The notes under the pieces: generated by a model | What the model saw: the letters and a program-made list of their open reading frames with translations, nothing else | Databases searched by the model: none | What the model was told of the DNA's origin: nothing | In this document: positions 58,357 through 64,000 of the stretch, one piece after another | Layout: each line of letters starts with the position of its first letter | Position numbering within the stretch: the first letter of the stretch is position 1 | Origin: an uncultured Pelagibacteraceae bacterium | Lineage (GTDB): Bacteria > Pseudomonadota > Alphaproteobacteria > Pelagibacterales > AG-422-B15 | NCBI GenBank assembly: GCA_902524285.1 | Contig: CABZCR010000001.1 | Location: 17,774 to 81,773, forward strand | Direction of reading: 5' to 3' | Length of the DNA stretch: 64,000 nucleotides | Program-made: the position numbers and the translations under genes

Positions 58357-59496
58357 ATGCAATCAAAAATTTGCGTATTACAAGTAATACCTAATCTTGA
58401 TGTAAGTGGTGCTTCTCAAGGATGTGTTGATGTTGCAAATTTTTTATCAGAGAAGAACTATAATTCTTATATTCTAACTCATTCAGGGCCCAAAACATCA
58501 GAAGTAAAAGACTATAATGAAAAAGTTTTTTATGCTTCTGTTAACTCTAAAAATCCAATCAAAATCTTTTTTAATATAATTAAAATTATAAAACTAATCA
58601 AAAAACTAAATATTACAATTGTTCACGCTCGAAGTAGAGCACCTGCATGGAGCTCATACTTTGCATGCGTTGTAACTGGCACAAAATTTATTACTACATT
58701 TCATGGTACATACAACTTTAGTAACCCACTAAAAAAATACTATAACTCCATTATGTTAAAAACAAATGGAACAATAGCAATTTCAGAGTTTATTAATGAT
58801 CATATATATAATTGTTACCCAACTAAAAATTATAATATTAGAACTATTGCTAGAGGCATAGACTTCAATTTTTATGATCCAAATAACGTTAAAGCTCAGC
58901 AGGTAGAATTAATTATAAAAGAATTCAATATTGATTATGATGCAATTAAGATCCTTCTTGCCGGAAGAATAACGGGGTGGAAGGGACATAAACTTCTTCT
59001 TCAAGCAATTTCTACTATTATTAAAAAAACAAATCATAAATTCGAGATAATTTTTGTTGGTCCTGATGAAAATTATAAACTAAAGAATTCACTAAAAAAT
59101 TTTGCAAATGAACACAACCTTTCAAAATCTCTGCATTTTGTGGGCTCAAGAACTGATCTGAATAATTTTTATAGTTTGGCTGATTTAGTAATTTCTGCGT
59201 CAACTGATCCAGAAGCTTTTGGTAGAATTTCTGTTGAGGCCCAAGCAATGGGTAAATTTGTAATAGCGTCAAATCATGGAGGGTCAGTCGAGACAGTGAA
59301 TGACGGTGAAACAGGCTACCTATTTGAAAATAATAACGCTGAGGATCTATGCAAAAAAATTATTGATGCAATTTCTAATGAAAAATATAAATCAGAAAAG
59401 ACTTCAGAAGCATGCATTGCACATGTTAGAGAAAAATATTCAAAAATTAGAATGTGTGAGGAAACAGTAAATTTTTACAAAGAAGTTATAAATTAA
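58357..59496 (+). CDS. Glycosyltransferase family 4-like
   Basis: LLAGRITGWKGHKLLLQA; STDPEAFGRISVEAQAMGKFVIASNHGGSVETV. Confidence 0.9.
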   Translation: MQSKICVLQVIPNLDVSGASQGCVDVANFLSEKNYNSYILTHSGPKTSEVKDYNEKVFYASVNSKNPIKIFFNIIKIIKLIKKLNITIVHARSRAPAWSSYFACVVTGTKFITTFHGTYNFSNPLKKYYNSIMLKTNGTIAISEFINDHIYNCYPTKNYNIRTIARGIDFNFYDPNNVKAQQVELIIKEFNIDYDAIKILLAGRITGWKGHKLLLQAISTIIKKTNHKFEIIFVGPDENYKLKNSLKNFANEHNLSKSLHFVGSRTDLNNFYSLADLVISASTDPEAFGRISVEAQAMGKFVIASNHGGSVETVNDGETGYLFENNNAEDLCKKIIDAISNEKYKSEKTSEACIAHVREKYSKIRMCEETVNFYKEVIN

Positions 59497-60420
59497 ATGG
59501 TTAAAAATATTTTGGTAATTAAGCATGGTTCTTTTGGAGATATTATTCAAATAAATGGATGTTTAAAAGATATTCGAGAGCATTACTCAAAATATAAAAT
59601 ATATATCTTAACTACACCGGCATTTAATAATTATTTTGGTAAGTGCCCTTTTATTGATGAAGTAATTTTAGATAAGAGGAAGTCTCGATGGAATTTAATC
59701 TACCTATATCAATTGAAGAAATTTTTTAGCAAATATAAATTTGAAAGAATTTTTGATTTACAAAATTCCCATCGAACTGAATTTTATCGAAAGTACCTAT
59801 CTTCTTCTGAATGGATCTCCTCAAGGACAATGTTAAGATTTAATGAAACAAAAGAAGAATTTGATAAAAAAAGTATTTTAGAAAGATTTAAATTACAATT
59901 ATCAAGATCAAAAATAGATACGCAGTATGCGGAAAAACCCCAAGTTTCTTGGATGATAGATGATGATTTTCATATTTCTTCTGAAATTAAAAAAAATTAC
60001 ATAGTTTTATTTCCTTTTTGTTCTCCAAAACATCATCAAAAGATCTGGCCTTATTATGAAGAGCTCATTTCAAAGCTTAAATCAAAGTTATTTGAAATGG
60101 ATATTGTTATTGCTCCAGGACCAGGAGAAATAAATGCAGCAAGAAAATATAATGTAAAGTTATGTTTACATAACAATCAGCCAACAAATTTTTTTCAATT
60201 AGCGAAATTGCTTATTGGTGCAAAATATGTAATTTCAAATGATACAGGACCTGCACACTTAGCTGCTCACTTAGGATGCAGAGGTTTAGCATTATTTGGT
60301 GGCCACACTACACCAGACAAAGTAAGTATTGAAACAGGCAGTTTTTTATCAATTTCTTCAAAAAATATAAGAAATATTAGTATGGAAGAAGTCTTCGATA
60401 AAATAGATTCTCATTTATAG
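59497..60420 (+). CDS. Glycosyltransferase family 9 (heptosyltransferase-like)
   Basis: ILVIKHGSFGDIIQINGCLKDI; YVISNDTGPAHLAAHLG. Confidence 0.9.
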   Translation: MVKNILVIKHGSFGDIIQINGCLKDIREHYSKYKIYILTTPAFNNYFGKCPFIDEVILDKRKSRWNLIYLYQLKKFFSKYKFERIFDLQNSHRTEFYRKYLSSSEWISSRTMLRFNETKEEFDKKSILERFKLQLSRSKIDTQYAEKPQVSWMIDDDFHISSEIKKNYIVLFPFCSPKHHQKIWPYYEELISKLKSKLFEMDIVIAPGPGEINAARKYNVKLCLHNNQPTNFFQLAKLLIGAKYVISNDTGPAHLAAHLGCRGLALFGGHTTPDKVSIETGSFLSISSKNIRNISMEEVFDKIDSHL

Positions 60421-60445
60421 ATAGATGATATAATACTTAAGCCTT

Positions 60446-62185
60446 ATGAGTAACGACGAACCATTTATAAATACTTTAAGACATGATACTGCCCATGTTT
60501 TAGCTATGGCTGTGCAGGAGTTGTTTCCTGATACGCAAGTTACGATTGGTCCAGTAATTGAAAATGGTTTTTATTATGATTTTGATAGAAAAGAGCCGTT
60601 TACTGAAAAAGATCTTGGAACTATTGAAAAGAAAATGAAAGAGATTGTTAATCGTGACGAAAAGACTTCATTCAAAGTAATGAGCAGGGAAGATGCGATT
60701 AAGCTATTTTCTGATAAGGGAGAGAACTATAAGGTAGAGATTATTAAGGACCTACCTGAGAGTGAAGAACTGAAAGTATACTATCACGGTGACTGGTTTG
60801 ATCTTTGCAAGGGGCCTCATCTAGAATCAACAGGTAAAATTGGAAAAGCATTTAAATTGACTAAAGTAGCAGGCGCTTATTGGCGTGGAGATTCAAACAA
60901 CCCTATGCTTCAAAGAATTTATGGAACTGCATGGGAGTCTCAGGAAGAACTAGATAATCATTTAAACATACTTAAAGAAGCTGAAAAAAGAGACCACAGG
61001 AAACTTGGAAGAGATTTAGATTTATTTCATTTTCAAGAGGAAGCTCAAGGTTCAGTTTTCTGGCATAACAATGGTTGGACATTGTTTAGGACACTTATTG
61101 ATTATATGCGTCAGCGACAAGAAGAGGCTGGGTATGAAGAAATTAATACACCAGATATAATGGATAAGTCCTTATGGGTAAAATCAGGGCATCTCGAAAA
61201 ATTTGGTGACAATATGTTTACTACTGAACCAAGAGAAGATCGAGTATATGCTCTCAAGCCAATGAATTGTCCTGGTGGGGTACAAGTTTATAAACAAGGA
61301 CTTAAAAGTTACAGAGATCTTCCCTTGAGAGTTGCTGAGTTTGGAAAAGTTCACAGATATGAGCCGTCGGGTGCTCTTCATGGTTTAATGAGAGTCAGGG
61401 CATTTACACAAGATGATGCACATATATTTTGTACTGAAGACCAAATTACCGAAGAAAGCAAAAAGGTATGCGATCTAGTTTTAAGTATTTATAAAGATTT
61501 CGGATTTGAAAATGTATCAATTAAATTCTCTGACCGTCCTGAAAAAAGAGTTGGCAATGATGATGTATGGGACAAATCTGAGGCTGCTCTTCGTGAGGCA
61601 ATGGAAGCTACGGGATTAGAATATACTTTAAATCCAGGTGAAGGAGCATTTTATGGTCCGAAACTAGAATTTATTCTCAAAGATGCAATTGGAAGAGAAT
61701 GGCAGTGTGGAACGTTGCAAGTTGATCTAAATTTACCTGAAAGACTTGATGCTACTTATGTAGGCGAAGACGGTTTAAAGCACAATCCGGTTATGTTACA
61801 CAGAGCATTATTTGGATCTTTAGAGCGTTTTATTGGAATTTTAATAGAGCATTACGCCGGTAATTTGCCTATTTGGTTGTCACCAGTTCAGGCTGTGGTA
61901 GCGCCGATTACTTCTGACATAAACGAATATGCAGAGAGTGTTTTTTTATCTCTTAAAAATAATGGTATTAGAGTTGAAAAGGACTTAAGAAATGAGAAGA
62001 TAAGCTATAAAATTAGAGAAAACTCTCTAAAAAAAATACCTTATCAATTAATCCTAGGTAAGAATGAAATGGAAGACAATACTGTAACATTGAGGGAGTT
62101 TGGTAATGACAAGCAAGAAAAAATTAAATTTGAAAAATTAAATGATTTTTTTCAAAAAAAATGTATGATGCCGTCGCACCAATAA
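60446..62185 (+). CDS. thrS: Threonyl-tRNA synthetase lacking N-terminal TGS domain
   Basis: [34 protein letters not shown] at residue ~13; [10 protein letters not shown]; catalytic and anticodon-binding domains intact. Confidence 0.95.
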   Translation: MSNDEPFINTLRHDTAHVLAMAVQELFPDTQVTIGPVIENGFYYDFDRKEPFTEKDLGTIEKKMKEIVNRDEKTSFKVMSREDAIKLFSDKGENYKVEIIKDLPESEELKVYYHGDWFDLCKGPHLESTGKIGKAFKLTKVAGAYWRGDSNNPMLQRIYGTAWESQEELDNHLNILKEAEKRDHRKLGRDLDLFHFQEEAQGSVFWHNNGWTLFRTLIDYMRQRQEEAGYEEINTPDIMDKSLWVKSGHLEKFGDNMFTTEPREDRVYALKPMNCPGGVQVYKQGLKSYRDLPLRVAEFGKVHRYEPSGALHGLMRVRAFTQDDAHIFCTEDQITEESKKVCDLVLSIYKDFGFENVSIKFSDRPEKRVGNDDVWDKSEAALREAMEATGLEYTLNPGEGAFYGPKLEFILKDAIGREWQCGTLQVDLNLPERLDATYVGEDGLKHNPVMLHRALFGSLERFIGILIEHYAGNLPIWLSPVQAVVAPITSDINEYAESVFLSLKNNGIRVEKDLRNEKISYKIRENSLKKIPYQLILGKNEMEDNTVTLREFGNDKQEKIKFEKLNDFFQKKCMMPSHQ

Positions 62186-62200
62186 ACAAAGGAGATTAAA

Positions 62201-62749
62201 ATAGCACTTCAAAGAAAAAATAATAGAGCCCAGCTATCTACTAAAGGTCCAAAGTTTCGTATAAACGAATTTATAACTTCTTCCACTGTAAGATTAATTG
62301 ATGAAAAAGGTAACAACTTAGGGGTTGTTAATACTGATGAGGCGATGCAAAAAGCTTCAGATGCAGGCCTTGATTTAGTTGAAGTATCACCACAAGTTGA
62401 CCCCCCTGTGTGCAAAATTCTTGATTTTGGAAAATTTAAATATGAGGCTCAAAAAAAAGCTAGTACGTCCAAGAAAAAACAAAAAGAAATTACAATTAAA
62501 GAAATTAAGATGAGACCGGGAATTGATGTTCACGATTACGACTTCAAGGTAAAGGCTGCTCAAAAATTTATCGCTGCAGGCGATAAAGTAAAATTTACTA
62601 TCCGATTTAAAGGTAGAGAGTTCGAACATCATGATATTGCTGAAAATTTGATGGAAAGAATTCGAGAAACAATGGGTACGACAAGTAAAATCGAGCAAGA
62701 GCCAAAACTTGAAGGTCGCCAATTTACCATGATTTTCACTGCAAATTAG
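62201..62749 (+). CDS. infC: Translation initiation factor IF-3 with probable non-canonical AUA start
   Basis: Frame upstream of ATG 62345 encodes the IF3 N-domain (FRINEFITSSTVRLIDEKGNNLGVVNTDEAMQKA); SD aaaggag 6 nt upstream of ATA 62201. Confidence 0.85.
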   Translation: MALQRKNNRAQLSTKGPKFRINEFITSSTVRLIDEKGNNLGVVNTDEAMQKASDAGLDLVEVSPQVDPPVCKILDFGKFKYEAQKKASTSKKKQKEITIKEIKMRPGIDVHDYDFKVKAAQKFIAAGDKVKFTIRFKGREFEHHDIAENLMERIRETMGTTSKIEQEPKLEGRQFTMIFTAN

Positions 62750-62827
62750 CAGCAGTAGTTAATTCTTACCATTAATAAAAAACTTTTGATTTTTTTTTAC
62801 CTAGGGTCTATAAACCGTTCATCCAAT

Positions 62828-63025
62828 ATGAGTAAATTAAAAACAAAAAAAGGTGCTAATAAGAGATTTAGGCTTACAGCTTCAGGTAAAGTTAAATCAT
62901 ATCAAAGTGGAAAAAGACACGGTATGATTAAAAGAACGAATAATCAGATAAGAAACCAAAGAGGTTCTACAATTTTATCTGACCAAGATGCCCGAATAGT
63001 TAAAAAGTTTTTACCCTACGCTTAA
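62828..63025 (+). CDS. rpmI: 50S ribosomal protein L35
   Basis: [26 protein letters not shown] at 62828. Confidence 0.95.
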   Translation: MSKLKTKKGANKRFRLTASGKVKSYQSGKRHGMIKRTNNQIRNQRGSTILSDQDARIVKKFLPYA

Positions 63026-63041
63026 TAAATAGGAAGATATA

Positions 63042-63398
63042 ATGGCTAGAGTTAAAAGAGGAGTTACTGCACACGCAAGACATAAAAAAGTAATTAAGCA
63101 AGCCAAAGGATATAGAGGCAGAAGAAAGAATACTTTTAAAGTCGCAAAGCAAGCTGTAGAAAAATCAATGCAGTATGCCTACCGTGATCGAAGAGTAAAA
63201 AAAAGAGAGTTTAGATCTCTTTGGACTCAAAGAATAAATGCTGGAGCTAGATTACATGGAATTTCTTATTCAGTTTTCATGAATGGTCTTAAAAAATTAA
63301 ACATCGAATTAGATCGTAAAATTTTAGCTGATCTTGCTATGAATGAGCCTACTTCTTTTGAGCATTTAGCAAAACAGGTTCAGTCCTCAGCCAAATAA
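63042..63398 (+). CDS. rplT: 50S ribosomal protein L20
   Basis: [42 protein letters not shown]. Confidence 0.97.
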   Translation: MARVKRGVTAHARHKKVIKQAKGYRGRRKNTFKVAKQAVEKSMQYAYRDRRVKKREFRSLWTQRINAGARLHGISYSVFMNGLKKLNIELDRKILADLAMNEPTSFEHLAKQVQSSAK

Positions 63399-63469
63399 TT
63401 CAGTTGGCATCATATTCTCAAGCATATTATTATTACAGAAAAAACTAAATCTGATATTGTTGTTCCACG

Positions 63470-64000
63470 ATGAAAGATTTTAGAGAGCTAGAAACTGAAA
63501 TTAAAAAAGCTTCAGATAAATTTACAAATATCGAAAGCATAAATGAATTTAGAATAAAATTTCTTGGCAAGAAAGGTATTATTTCTCTTGAAATGAAAGA
63601 GCTAGCCAGTCTTTCTGGAGATGAAAGAAAGCAGCATGCTGAAAAATTAAATAAAATTAAAGACTCTGTTCTTGAAATAATAGCTTCAAAGACTGAAGAG
63701 TTAAATAGCGAGGAATTAGAAAAAAAACTTAACTCTGAAACTTTAGATATCACTCTATCTACTTCAAAGTCATACGGAACTATTCACCCAATCAGTCAGG
63801 TTATAGAGGAAGTTATAACTATATTTGGCGACTTAGATTTTTTTGTTGCAGAAGGACCTGAAGTTGAAACTGATTACAATAATTTTACTGCTTTAAATAC
63901 TTCTGAACACCACCCTGCACGACAAATGCATGATACTTTTTATGTTGAAACTGAGACTGACGGAATGCCAAATGTTCTGCGAACTCATACCTCGCCAGTT
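63470..64000 (+). CDS. pheS: Phenylalanyl-tRNA synthetase alpha subunit (3' truncated by window edge)
   Basis: MKDFRELETEIKKASDK...HPISQVIEEVITIFGDLDFFVAEGPEVETDYNNFTALNTSEHHPARQMHDTFYV...LRTHTSPV. Confidence 0.95.
   Translation, partial: MKDFRELETEIKKASDKFTNIESINEFRIKFLGKKGIISLEMKELASLSGDERKQHAEKLNKIKDSVLEIIASKTEELNSEELEKKLNSETLDITLSTSKSYGTIHPISQVIEEVITIFGDLDFFVAEGPEVETDYNNFTALNTSEHHPARQMHDTFYVETETDGMPNVLRTHTSPV

Noticed and set aside
62195-62197. ATT as the infC start codon
   Set aside because: Directly adjacent to the GGAG Shine-Dalgarno with no spacer; ATA at 62201 has normal spacing.

Overview
AT-rich 64 kb window, gene-dense and probably from a streamlined marine alphaproteobacterium (inferred from gene order and composition). 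It has four parts. (1) About 1-17.6 kb: a catabolic/transport island with two phytoene-desaturase-like FAD oxidoreductases, a GcvT-like aminomethyltransferase, a class-III aminotransferase, an intact Rieske oxygenase plus a Rieske-domain-less paralog, a PuuB-like oxidase, a Pot-type polyamine ABC transporter, an amidase and a GlnA/PuuA-like ligase. It looks like polyamine or methylated-amine catabolism. (2) About 18.5-22.4 kb: mixed housekeeping genes. (3) About 22.6-33 kb: an accessory block with a translationally coupled ATPase + unknown-protein pair (candidate defense system), then a sigma factor, HTH, HNH, a zinc-ribbon DEAD/DEAH helicase, small phage-like ORFs, ExoI and RmuC. (4) 33-64 kb: core genes (trx, folC, accD, trpA/B/F, pyrF, ihfB, rpsA, cmk, aroA, tRNA-Ala, lptBAC, kdsD, rnd, uppP, gltDB, queG, thrS, infC, rpmI, rplT, pheS). 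Main findings: a co-diverged TrpA/TrpB pair with altered active-site and interface motifs; a Rieske-less paralog of a Rieske oxygenase; an ATPase/partner operon; a palindromic operator over a probable leaderless promoter; a duplicated ATGTCA-N5-TATGAC operator 73 bp apart upstream of gltDB; a probable AUA start for infC; ThrRS without a TGS domain; and a tRNA-Ala(GGC) with an abnormal T arm. All calls come from reading the sequence; no database search was run.
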